12,048 nucleotides of DNA, taken from Auxenochlorella pyrenoidosa (Eukaryota; Chlorophyta; Trebouxiophyceae; Chlorellales; Chlorellaceae). The stretch lies in contig KQ482074.1 of NCBI GenBank assembly GCA_001430745.1, forward strand, positions 183,967 to 196,014, given 5' to 3'. The position numbers and the translations under genes are program-made. Below the pieces are notes generated by a model. That model searched no databases. It worked only from the letters and a program-made list of their open reading frames with translations, and had not been told where the DNA came from. Every line of letters starts with the position of its first letter. The stretch's first letter is position 1. Below, piece by piece: positions 1 through 9,600 of this stretch.

Positions 1-3000
1 GGGCGCGCCTCTAGGCGAGGGGGACAGGCGGCCAGCACAGCTGTTGTACCTCAAGCAGCCCAGGTGCCGGAGGCAGGAGAGCTTGCGAGGGTCAGAGCGA
101 AGCGGGCTGGCTGCGGCGCGCCGCCCCTCACCCAGTTGAGCTCCCCCAGCGGCGTCTTGCGGTCGGTCTGCTTGCCGGGGATGCGGTCGATGAGCTCCTT
201 GGTGATCCCCTCGTGCCGCAGCAGGGAGCGGGAGCAGAACCAGCGCAGCGCCACCTGCGGGGCCCGGCAGCCCAGCCATTGGGGCAGGAGTGCAGGGATT
301 GAGCCGGCATGCGGCCGTGCCGGCTGTAGTGGGCGCGTTCTGTATGTATTGCAGACCGCGGTCAGAGCCACGATCAGCGACGCTGCAGCGCACGGTGGGC
401 TGCAAGGGGTCGCAGCATGGACCCGCTGCACGGAGGTGTGAGGGCGGGAGGGGAGGGCCGCACCTTGATGGGGGTGGTGAGGCAGGAGGTAAAGGTGTCT
501 GCCGGCAGGTCGGGGTTCTGGGGCAGCAGCTCGCTCTCGCCACAGGCGCACAGCAGGATGCAGTCGCGCATCGGGTCTGGCCGCTCTGCCACACACAGGC
601 AAAAGGGGGCCAGTGGGAAGGGGCAGAGCTCAGATGGGGGGTGCTGACGTTGATGGCAAGCGGGCCTGCCATAGCCCAACCAGTGCTGGAGGCTCGGTTG
701 AGGACAGCTTGTTTCAGCCGCTACAACCACATCTACTTGGCCGTCTTAACCGTGGCCAGGGCAGCAGGGCTGAGAAAGGCAAATGGCAGCGCGTCTTGGT
801 CCCAGCGGGCCCTTGAGCGCACAACCCGCACGGCATGCTCACCAAAGTTGCTGTTTAGTATGCCGCCCGCCGCAGCCGCCGCAGCCTGCTGGTGCTGCAG
901 GTACCCCCCCTCCATCTCCTGCTGCCGCTGGAACATGAATTGCTGCAGGCACGCCAGGGCCGGGTCGCGGGCACAGGTTGCCTGAGCACGCGCCTGGCCA
1001 ATGCACGAGGGCGCGCCATGCGTGCTGGCTGTAGCGCTGCCTGCGGTCCTGACACGCCCCGCGGGTCCGCCCCAAGCCCGCCCCCTCACCCGGAAGCTGT
1101 ACAGGATTTGTCCCGCCGCGGAGCAGTCGAACACGTAGATGGCTGGGGTGCCCACCCACGTCTGCAGCGGCCAACCAGGCTCGGCAGTCTATCAATAGCT
1201 GTGCCCGCTGGCTCAAAGCTCAACAGCTTTGGGCCCGCTGGCCCAAAGATAACGGGGCCGATGGGCGGCCGGCCGAGTGCAGCGACGCGCGCGCTCCTGC
1301 ACGCGCGATGGAACCGCTCCCAGACCTGCTGCGCACGCATGCAGCGCGTCTGTGGCAGAGCACCAGGGCAGGCAGGCAGCGCGGTGTTGCATGCCAATGC
1401 GCGTGGCAGCACGGCGCCGGGCACCGGTACGCACGCCGGCCGGGCGTGCGGGGCGCGCCTGCAGGTCGTAGATGGACAGCGGGATGTACTGCGTGTAGCT
1501 CTTGTTGAACACCCAGACCTCGCCGTTGGCGGTGGGCCGCGGCACGCCATGCCCGTTGTAGTGGAACAGCACGCGCTCGCCCTGCGTGTGGGTGCAGCGG
1601 GGCCGGGCAGGCAGGGCGTTGCGGCGGCGCGCGGGCGCTAGGCAACTGCTCCGCCGCTCGGGGGCGGGACACTGTGCGCCGGCTGCCAGGTCAGCCAGCG
1701 CCGGCTGCGCGGCAGAGGCAGGATGCGGCCGGCCTGGGCAGGGCTGTGCGGCGGCGGAGGGAGGCGGCCCGCCTCGCCTTGGCTGTGCGGCGGCAGGAGA
1801 TGGCCAGCTTCTTCACGTCCTCAGTGGTGGGATCCAGGTGCATCTTGTACTTGGCCCGCGGCTGCCAGCGCTCGTACTGCGCCTGCAGGTTCTTGCCTGC
1901 GGCGGGGCGGTGGGGGAGGGTCACACAAGAGGGCGGTGCCTGCTGTCAGTCGCATATGGACAGGGCGGTGCGCGTCACCCCTGCAGGGCTGTCCCCAAGC
2001 TGCGGGCAGGGGAGCTCGGGGCGCTGGGAACACTGCTGGCACTGGGGCAGAGGGCCGCCTGAGTGCGCCGCTCAGCGGGCCATAGGCGAGCATCCGCTGT
2101 TCCCTGCTCAGTGCACAACGGCACTGGGCGGCTGGCGCAACCGGCAGCTGACAGGCGCGCCGCCGGTGCAGCAGCGCCGGACCGTGCAATGGCTGTCAGC
2201 AACTGGCAGGTGCGCACCGATGGTGTCCAGTGCCTTGGGCGCCTGCATGGACAGCGGGTCCACCCAGCACTCCAGGCGAGCGCAGGGCGAGATCTTGATC
2301 ACATCCGGCGGGTCCACTCCTGCGGGGGGGAGGGCGCGGCAGGAGGCGCAGCGCGGGTCGGCTCTGGGTAGGGGCGGGCCAGGCCTGTGCAGAGCGGGCC
2401 TGCGTCTGCAAACGACTGCCAGGGCGGGGCGCAAGCGGGCGAGCCAGCCCACAGCGAGGCGCAGGGCAGCCCCAACTGGTCACGACGCGACGGGTGCAGC
2501 ATCTGACAGACAGCAGCCAGTTGCACACGGCTGATGGTGACGGCCCGTCGCATGGCTCTGCCAGTCGCAGCACACCCACCTATATTGAGGCACATCACCA
2601 GCGCAACCGCCGTGGTTTTCAGTCGCTCCTTCTGCCGCCACTTGCTGACCAGGCCCTCCGTGGGGCCCACCAGCGCGCCGCTTGCGTGCGTCGCAGCGGC
2701 CGCCGCGCCGCCGCCGCTCTGCTGGGCCCCTGCTACGCAGGCCGGTCCCTGCTGGTCGGGCCCGCCAGCCGGCAGCGGCTCGTCATGCCGCACCTCACAG
2801 AAGAAGGTGAACTCATGCGGGGGCGGCAGGCCGCTGCCGGTGCGGGAGAGCGGCGTGGACAGCGCTAGCGCCGCCTGCATGGCAGGAGAGGGGCATGCTC
2901 AAGAAGACGACTACAGAGTGCAGCAATAAGCGTGCTCCGTGGTGTCATGAGGAAGAGCCCGTAGGAGCATCAGCTGCAGGCAGCAGCTTGGACGGTCGGG

Positions 3001-3337
3001 CAGCGGTGCGGGCCTCGGCAGCGGCAACTGGGCCTGCAGCACTAGCACAGAATGTCTGCATTGCATGCAGGGCAGTCATAACATGCTGCATGCAATCAAG
3101 AGCGTTTGCAGGCAGATCGTCCGTGAAACAATAGCGAAACCAGGTCACCTGCGGCTGTGCTGGGTTGCTGTCCGCCACCGCCAGGCGCCGGGCGAGCTCG
3201 TCGCTCAGCTTGGAGGGGGAGGTCGGGGCGCCCAGCCCGTTAGCTTCTCCACCCGCTTCGCTGGGGCGCCCCAAAGACACGGCGCTCAGCACAGAAGAAG
3301 CGCTGTACTCCCGCCGCTGGAGGCCCCTGTCTTCCAT
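1..3337 (-). CDS. RAPTOR: RAPTOR, regulatory-associated protein of TOR (TORC1 scaffold), 5' part
   Basis: RAPTOR is the cytosolic TORC1 subunit that recruits substrates to TOR kinase. Exons on the minus strand: 3337-3149, 2874-2580, 2319-2218, 1896-1778, 1581-1459, 1161-1090, 942-843, 585-464, 254-132. They join in frame to 415 residues, and the gene continues past base 1. The Raptor N-terminal caspase-like (RNC) domain is unmistakable: [56 protein letters not shown] (about residues 241-251), [26 protein letters not shown] (about 284-293), [21 protein letters not shown] and [18 protein letters not shown] at the edge. The His of GHG (H246) and Cys of DCS (C289) correspond to the caspase-fold dyad. 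The start ATG at 3337 has A at -3 and G at +4. Exon 1 (63 residues) shows no homology I recognise, so a start at ATG 2880 is possible. Introns 4 and 5 use GC donors. The exon 8 acceptor could instead lie 10 bases downstream (after CCAG), also in frame. Confidence 0.93.
1162..1458 (-). other. Probable GC-AG intron 5 of RAPTOR, with an alternative in-frame GT donor
   Basis: The donor is CAG|GCGCGC and the acceptor GCTGCAG|ACGTGG, giving [18 protein letters not shown], which matches RAPTOR without a gap. A GT donor (GGC|GTGCGT) lies 24 bases further on in the same phase and would insert the eight residues ARPARPAG. Homology favours GC; the GT site is a good local match to other donors here, so both may be used. 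Confidence 0.65.
1202..1248. repeat. Small direct and inverted repeats in RAPTOR intron 5
   Basis: CCCGCTGGCYCAAAG occurs twice, 30 bases apart (from 1204 and 1234). CTTTGGGC at 1227-1234 and GCCCAAAG at 1241-1248 are perfect inverted repeats around a 6-base spacer. AAAGCT and AGCTTT flank CAAC at 1215-1230. The RNA of either strand can form small hairpins; no function is evident. Confidence 0.6.
1582..1777 (-). other. GC-AG intron 4 of RAPTOR
   Basis: On the minus strand the donor is AAG|GCGAGG and the acceptor CACGCAG|GGCGAG. Joining them gives [17 protein letters not shown], as in known RAPTORs. Reading on from the exon meets a stop before any GT, so a GT donor cannot rescue the full exon; the only upstream GT (GAC|GTGAAG) would delete conserved [10 protein letters not shown] residues. 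Confidence 0.8.
3060..3096. repeat. 11-base inverted repeat in RAPTOR intron 1
   Basis: ATTGCATGCAG at 3060-3070 and CTGCATGCAAT at 3086-3096 are perfect inverted repeats around 15 bases. The arms contain the palindrome TGCATGCA. They lie in the 274-base intron 1. Hairpin or chance palindrome; nothing further can be said. Confidence 0.6.
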
Positions 3338-3883
3338 CGTGCCCAGGGCCCTGCGGCCCGATCTTCACTCGAGTAGAACCCCTCTTCGCTCCGGATTGGG
3401 TTGGGCAAGAGTGGCAGCCTTGCGGAAAGGGCTTTGTGTTGCAGGGTCCTCCCCGCAGGGGCTTTCTGCTTTGCGATCTATATTAAGCAGCAATCTCCGT
3501 AATCAAGCAGGCGAACGATGCGCTGCAGGGCCGCTCATGTGCTACCAGGCCCTAGCAGGCAGGCCCCTCACAAAGGCCAGGCGCGAGAATTCCCAGCCAT
3601 TTCCTGCTCAGGCTGTTCCTGCATTTCTTCCCTACTGTCGGATCGCCCTGCGCTTGAACGAGAGTGAACAAAGGCGGCCTGGCGCAGCGCCCCGTGCTCC
3701 TCCAGGCCCTGTGGTTCAGGGGGGCAATTCCACGAGATCAGAACCGGGCCTGCCAGGTTGAAGCGGCCGGCAGCCGCACCAGGACAGCGCCCTGGCAATA
3801 GCAACTGCCCCGCCGGCGCTGCCGTGCCGACAGGCAGGCCCCCACGCGCCCGGAGCATCAGCTACCTCTAGCAAGCAAGCAAG
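3338..3883. promoter_or_regulatory. Divergent intergenic region between RAPTOR and the J-protein gene
   Basis: The 546 bases separate two ATGs that face away from each other, so both promoters and both 5' UTRs should lie here. A TATA-like CTATATTAA is at 3478-3486, about 140 bases upstream of the RAPTOR ATG and about 400 upstream of the J-protein ATG. A CCAAT pentamer on the minus strand is at 3399-3395, about 60 bases upstream of the RAPTOR ATG and probably inside its leader. No coding homology was seen. The long plus-strand open frame that crosses this stretch resembles nothing known. Start sites cannot be placed from sequence alone. Confidence 0.6.
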
Positions 3884-6264
3884 ATGGATCCCTACACCGT
3901 GCTGGGCTTGAAGCCAGGGGCGAGGTGTGTTGCAGGGGGGTGCACGGCTGCCAGGTGGCGCCACTCTGTTTGCAGCCTGCAGGCTGCGAGCAATGGTGGG
4001 CCTCGGCTGCCTGCAACTGAATGCTCGCCCTGCCTGTGCATGCCCTGCAGCAAAGCCGACATCAAGAAGGCCTTTTTCCAAAAGGCCAAGCAGCACCACC
4101 CCGACATGTGAGAGCGTGGGTCTGCCGGCTGCCAGGGCTTCCCTGGGCCCCCTCTGAATGATGCACCATGCCGCCACCCAGGAGCATGTTCCGCCGTTAG
4201 GGAGCATGCCAGCATGTTGAGGCTGCTGGGCTGCACGGCAGGCTGCACTTTGCTGCAAGGTGGGCTGATGTGCAAGGGGGATGGCTGTCCACTCGCCGTC
4301 CTGGGGCCGTCTGGCCTGCCGCCCCCATGCAGGCACACCACTGCTTCCGAGAGCGTGCAAAAGGCGCATGACGCGGCGTTCCGTGCGCTGAACGAAGCAT
4401 ACCAGGCGCTCATGGATGGTGGGTGCCCTTTGATTCGCCGCCGCATGTGCGACAATTGCCAGTCAGGGCAGCAGCATCCGCATGGGTGGGTCATTTAGCG
4501 GTAACAGCGCTCGTCGTGCCAAGCTGATCATCTCGGCAGCTTGCACGCCGAGCGCTGTTACCGCCGAATGACCCGCCCATGCGGATGCGCTGCCCTGACG
4601 ATCGGCGCAGCTTTGCACGCTGCCTGGGCTTGCACCGCGCACCCTGCCAGTCATTCTGCCTTACCCCTAGAGCCTTGCTAGCCATCATGCCGCGATGCCA
4701 GATGGTGAGCCCCCCCCAGGCAGCATGCCTGCTGGCCCGGCCCCATCGTTGCCCCACCACCCTTCACCTCGCTTCACCTCTGCCTGCAGGCACGTACCGG
4801 CCCCGGCAGCGCGGGGCTGCAGGCCGCGGCGGCTACGGCCGTGCAGGCGCCTACTATGGCGGCGCGGCCGGCGCGGCGGGGGGGGCGCAGTACGGCGCGC
4901 ACCACGACCCGTTTGCCTCCAGCTACGGCGAGAACGTGGGCCGGGGCTACTGGGGCCACCGCAACTTTGGGAGGCGAGCCGGCCTGGGTGAGCAGGGTGC
5001 GCGGAAGTGAGAGAAGAGAGAAGAGAAGAGAAGAGAGCGGGGCAGCACCCTGGCTGCTGGGCCGGGGCACCTGGGCCGGGCCAGCAGCAGGCTGAACTGC
5101 CGGGCATGCCGTCATCGGTCGGCGAGGTGGTGCTCGGTCCCTTCCCATGGCACGGTCCTTTCTCATGGCAAGGCCCCAACCCCCTCCCCACCGGGCTGTC
5201 CGCCTGCACCCCCACGGGGTCTCCCTGCCCTCTCACCCGCTGGATCGTCCACTCCTTGCCCTCTCCTCTCCCCGCCCGCCTGTCACCCAGCGGCCCCTTC
5301 CCCCCCCTCCCCTGCCCGCTGCAGACTTCCGCGCCGCATTCCGCGCCCTCACCAGCATCAGCCGGGCCGAGGTGGCTGCCACCGCCGCGCTGGGCCTGCT
5401 GCTGGCCGGCGGCGCGACGCTGCTGGAGGACACATCGCAGTCGCTGTGGGCCCGGCACAACCAGGGGGTGAGCTTGGAGTGAACACGGTGCCCGGGCGCC
5501 ACAGCTTGTCAAGGGGAGGGGTGATGCCTGGAGGTTGCAGGCACGTGGGGAGAAAATGGAGGCTGCTTTTCGGAAAGCTCCCGGCAGCTCCCGCGATGCG
5601 CGGCACGAGGGCGGACGAGCTGGCGTGATTGGGGGTGGCTCGCCAGCAGCGCTGCCAGCGTTGCAGGAACACTCTGCGGGCCTCTGCTTACTCTCCCTCT
5701 TGTGCGCTCCCTGAGTGCCCATCGCGGCTGCCTTGGTCAACCCACCCCATGCGTGCGCAGAAACTGTTTGACAGCATCCAGCAGGACGCGGAGAGGCGCA
5801 AGCGGCTGAAGGAGCAGGCAGAGGCAGACGCTGCGGCAGCATCTGCCTCTGCCGCACTGCGCGCCGCCACTGCGGCCATGCGGCAGCGAGCAGCGGCGGC
5901 AGAGGCATCAGCGGCGCCAGATGCAGCAGTGCGGCATGGGGGCACCTCGATGGCTGGGTCTGCGATTCCAGCAGCAGCGGCGCCCACCGCTGGAGTTTAT
6001 GCTGTTGGAAGCAATGAAGCAAATGACAGCAGCAGCAGCAGCGGCAGCAGCAGCAGCAGCGGCAGCACCATAGCCACGAGTGCAAGGCAAGGGCCTGCTC
6101 GGGATGCAGTTGTTGGGCGGCAAGGCACAGCAGCTGCCGTAGCGGGGGCAGCTGGCGGCAGCAATGGCCGCCCCTGCAGTCTGGATGCTGCAGCGGCGCC
6201 AGTGCCACGCCTGGTGCCAGAACGGGCACAACTGGAGACAGCCAGTGATGCGCCTGTGCCGTAG
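3884..6264 (+). CDS. J-domain (DnaJ-like, class C) co-chaperone with one membrane helix
   Basis: Exons 3884-3924, 4051-4107, 4333-4418, 4790-4987, 5325-5467 and 5761-6264 join in frame to 342 residues ending in TAG. The J domain occupies about residues 3-61: YTVLGLKPGAS, then KADIKKAFFQKAKQHHPD with HPD at 30-32 (the Hsp70-activating motif), then AAFRALNEAYQALMD. A Gly/Arg/Tyr-rich linker follows (about 62-127), then a hydrophobic helix (about 144-161, VAATAALGLLLAGGATLL), a charged helix starting KLFDSIQQDAERRKRLKEQ, an Ala-rich region and a Ser/Gly/Ala tail. J-proteins stimulate Hsp70 ATPase; lacking a zinc-finger region and C-terminal client domains, this is class C. The J domain begins at residue 3, so there is no N-terminal targeting peptide, and the membrane it anchors to is unknown. 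The ATG has A at -3 and G at +4. All five introns are GT-AG; intron 3 holds a long foldback. Confidence 0.87.
4462..4599. repeat. 138-base near-perfect foldback (hairpin) in intron 3 of the J-protein gene
   Basis: The left arm 4462-4526 is the reverse complement of the right arm 4537-4599, around a 10-base loop (4527-4536). Over 65 aligned columns I count 59 identities, two single-base gaps and four substitutions; two of the four would be G-U pairs in the plus-strand RNA. Perfect blocks include GCATCCGCATGGG and GGTAACAGCGCTCG. Both arms are inside the 371-base intron 4419-4789 and are transcribed. No target-site duplication is obvious at the ends. It could be a miRNA/hairpin-RNA precursor or a miniature inverted-repeat element; sequence alone does not decide. 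Confidence 0.9.
5009..5037 (+). repeat. GA-rich purine tract in intron 4 of the J-protein gene
   Basis: A 29-base uninterrupted purine run made of GAGAA/GA units starts about 20 bases after the donor of intron 4. It is a microsatellite-like tract and likely length-variable. Confidence 0.8.
6028..6066 (+). repeat. AGC codon repeat coding a Ser/Gly tract in the J-protein tail
   Basis: Thirteen codons read (AGC)5-GGC-(AGC)5-GGC-AGC, that is two copies of an 18-base unit plus one codon. They code a polyserine stretch broken by glycine near residues 265-277, in a tail that looks disordered. Replication slippage is the likely origin. Confidence 0.9.
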
Positions 6265-6626
6265 CCGCTGCAAGCAGGCTATAGTGCTGGCGCTGCTGAA
6301 TCAGTCCTGTACGATCTTTCTTGTACCCTCTGCCCTTCATCAGTGCCCGTTGGCCGCCCTGCCAATGCTCTGCACGACCTGCTGGTGGGTGCTGCATGAT
6401 TTCATGCTGGTATGCATCTGTGCACGAACTGTAGGCTTCGTGCTCCTCATATATTCCACGCCACTGGTTGCTGGTGTGAAAACAACGCAAAGACTAGAAA
6501 CAAGGCCTTCGCGCTTCCACACCAGCCTGCCAAGTCACCCTGGGAGGAAAGCAAGGATGGGTGTGCCCAGCAGCTTGCGCTCCCTCGGACGCGAACTGCT
6601 GCAGCTGTTCATCCTTCCAAGCAGCC
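6265..6626 (+). promoter_or_regulatory. Spacer between J-protein stop and trehalase start
   Basis: The 362 bases should hold the J-protein 3' end and the trehalase promoter and leader. An AT-rich TCATATATTCC at 6447-6457 is a TATA-like candidate about 175 bases upstream of the trehalase ATG. I found no TGTAA, the usual green-algal polyadenylation signal, only two TGTAC near 6309 and 6322. No coding homology was seen. Confidence 0.5.
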
Positions 6627-9600
6627 ATGGGCCGCTCAGCAAAGCTGGCAGTGCTGCTGCTAGCAGCAATCGTCAACCTAGGTAAGAGGGCAGCCTAGTG
6701 CTCGCTTGACAGCGCTGAAGGCAACCTCGCTGCATCCCTTTAAATTTACTGCCCAGAGCCAACGCCAACCCTGCAGCAAACGGCCAGCAGGCGGGAGGCG
6801 AGCAGGTGCCGACCTCGGCGGCAGCGTCGCAGGCATGCACCCCGCTGACCCCAACCCCTGGCGGCCTGAAGGGCTCCATTGACAATGGAGTGACCAACCC
6901 CTTGCTGCTGAGCACGCTGGTTAAGGTGAGGTGCAAGGGTCTTGCAGGGCATGAGCTGGGCCGACGGGGCGCTGCCTCGTCGCTGCCTGTCAGCACAACC
7001 GCTGGGGAGGTCCTCTTGGGCTTTTGAACAGGTCTTTGCCTTTGGTTTGTTTCCCTAAAACTTTGCAGGATGTGGATGAAGCCGGCGTCTTTACTGACTC
7101 GAAAACCATAGTGTGAGGAGGCGAGGCTGTGCAGTGGCAGTGGGCAGCATCGCAGCCGCACTCGGAGCCGCCAGCCAGAGCCCTCCCGCTAGGCTTTGCT
7201 TTCCACCTGTGACGGCTGGTTCAGCCCATCGCTCCAGTCAGGTTGCTCTGCTCTGCTCCCCCTGCGCCAGGGACATGGCCCTCAAGGCGCCCCCGGGAGA
7301 CGTGGCGGCTGCCTATGCAGACATCCAGCCGCTCCCATCCGACCCGCAGCAGCGCAACCAGACCCTACAGGCGTTTCTGGCAAAGGTGGAGTGGCCGGCA
7401 TTACCCCAAGGTTTACAGCTTCTGAAAACTTCTGGCAAACCCCATCATGCATCCTTGCAGCTCCCTCTTGATGGAGCGCGGCTAGGCCCAGCAGACTGCA
7501 GGGGCTCCCTCTGCAACTCTGTGCTTCGTGACCCCCGGCTCGGTCACTTGCTTTCAAACGCTGCAGTGGCTGCTGCCGGTGGGCCAGACCCTGGTGCCGC
7601 CTGCCATCAACTTCACAGACCAACCGATGCCAGCGTGGTTTGAGGTGGGTAAAAGGGGCGCGGAATTGTACGAATCTCAAGCTGCGCGGGCCCGCCAGCA
7701 TGATCCCGCGGCAACGTGCATGCATGCAAACTGCAGGCGCAACATTTGGCCTCCCTCGATAGCCGGCCAGGGTGGCGTGCAGGGCTGGCTTGGGCGCCGT
7801 TCGCGCGAGTGCATGCACGCAGACGCAAGGTTTGCCCGGGGCTGCGGCGGGCATCCCCTGGTTCACATCCCCTGGCTCCCCTGCTCATGCGTGCAGGAGC
7901 TGGCCGCCCCCGAGGCGCAGGACTGGGTGGCAGCGCTGTTCGAGGTGCGCCGGGCTGGCAGCATGCATGCGCCCTCGCTCCTTGGATGGCCTACCTTGTT
8001 GTCAACCTGGGCGGCCCGTATGGTGCCCCCCCACCCAGCAACAGACTGATTGCGCACCATGCATCATGGTGCTGAACATGCCCCGTTCATGTCTTGCGCT
8101 GCTGCCCCCGCCCCACCATGCTACCCAGATCTGGGGGCGACTGACGCGGGAGGAGGAGCCGGCAGTGGCCCGCAACCCCGAGCTGTACACCCTGCTGCCC
8201 GTGCCTCACCCCTTTGTCGTCCCGGGGGCACGCTTCCGCGAGGTGCGCCCTCGTGAGCAGCAGCCGGGCAGCAGCATTCCACCAGGCAGCCTGCCAGCGC
8301 CCTGGTCGCAGCGTGACGCGGCCAGGCAGGCACCAGGGCGTCTAGCCGGAGGGATGAGCTACCTAAGTGCTGGCTGCTGCGGAGCGTGGAGGCCAGGCTG
8401 GGCTGGCTCAACTGTCGGGAGGGATGGGCTCGGAGGCAGCAAACGGAGCAGCAGAGTCGGTTGGACAGGCTGGGAATGAAAGTCAGGCTTGCTCCTGGGG
8501 CTGGTAGGTCTTGTGCCTGGCGCAGCGCAGGCACCGCACTCTCCCAGCGTACTCCTCTCCCCGCCCCCGGCCCCGATCCCCAGGTGTACTACTGGGACTC
8601 TTACTTGATTATAGAGGGCCTGCTGGCCTCGAACCTGACGACGCTTGCGCAGGCAGGGGCAGCCTTGCGCTGCTGGCATCAGAAGGGGGTGGGGGTGAGG
8701 GGGCATGCGGCGGCATCCCTGACCCATGTCCCGCTTGTCGTGGTCAGCAGCATAACGATTCAAGTTCCCCCCGCTTGCTGACCCTGTGCAGGACATCATC
8801 GAAAACTTCATCTACCTCATCCGCACGTTTGGCTTCATTCCCAATGGTGAGGGGCGCCCGATGGCTTGGAAAGTCGCCTGTCGCCTCAGGCGGCTCGTTG
8901 GGGCGCCTCCAGACTGAGCACACCCTCTGCTCCCGCAGCTGAGCTGTACAGACGATGCCTGCCTGCTTCTGCTGCCAAGCAGGGCAGAGCAATGCAGCGG
9001 GGGAAACGCTTCCTCTCTGCTAAACTGGTGGAAGATGGCGTGCTACACTTGGAGCGCCCCTTACCTTCACCCAGCCCACCCCTTCCTACCCGAGTCCCGA
9101 TACTGCAGGCATCCGCGCCTACTACCTCAACCGCTCGCAGCCGCCCCTGTTCAGCGAGATGGTGCGCATCGTCTACGAGGCCACCGGCAACAAGACCCTG
9201 CTCGCGTGAGGCTTGCTCACTTGGTGTCCTTTGACAGGCTGCGGGCAGCACAAGCACCGCGGGAGGGGTGGAAGCGGTGCACATGTACATACATGCACAC
9301 GCTGCCCAGCCTTCCTGCAGCCTGGACGTGTCGACCATGAATGTCTGCTGCCACGGGTGCCTGCTGCCAAAATACTGACGTGCTGGGCCCTGGCTTGTGG
9401 CCCCACCTGCCACGCCCTGCAGCGAGGCTCTGCCGGCGCTGCTGCGAGAGTACATCTATTGGAGCTCCTCCCCCAAGCAGGCGCGCCGACCAGGGCGCTT
9501 TCGTTCTCTTTGCTTTGGTCACTTAGTTGGCAATTGCGCCTGGGTGCCTCGGCCATGCCAGCCAGCCGCCCTGGCAATTGTAGCCGAGTGCTGCATCTCC

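Noticed and set aside
1213..1572. A caspase/metacaspase gene suggested by HYNGHG and FDC motifs
   Set aside because: The surrounding sequence ([35 protein letters not shown]) is specific to the RAPTOR N-terminal domain, which is caspase-like in fold but not a metacaspase.
892..1641. A 249-codon plus-strand frame opposite RAPTOR exons 5-7
   Set aside because: It is the complement of conserved RAPTOR exons plus introns, and shows no homology of its own.
2945..3337. RAPTOR exon 1 read through into intron 1 as a 130-residue protein
   Set aside because: The added residues are low complexity, and a good CAG|GTGACC donor joins in phase to the conserved exon 2.
3165..3761. A 198-codon plus-strand frame across RAPTOR exon 1 and the divergent promoter
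   Set aside because: It overlaps the RAPTOR start antisense, has no recognisable domain, and its Ser/Arg/Pro/Ala bias fits the base composition.
4685..6490. A 601-codon open frame on the minus strand, antisense to the J-protein gene
   Set aside because: Its translation is Cys/Pro/Gln/Arg-rich low complexity with no family resemblance, and it runs across both exons and introns of the plus-strand gene. Long antisense frames are common in GC-rich DNA.
6751..6776. Trehalase exon 2 starting at 6759 after CCCAGAG
   Set aside because: It is in phase, but GAG is a poor acceptor and a CAG lies two bases earlier. CTGCAG|CAAACGG at 6777 is in the same phase and matches the GCAG acceptors used elsewhere. 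The difference is six residues after the leader.
7712..7980. Several GCATGCATGC-type palindromes in trehalase introns 5 and 6
   Set aside because: They are short and self-complementary, recur elsewhere in the window, and show no organised spacing, so I treat them as compositional.
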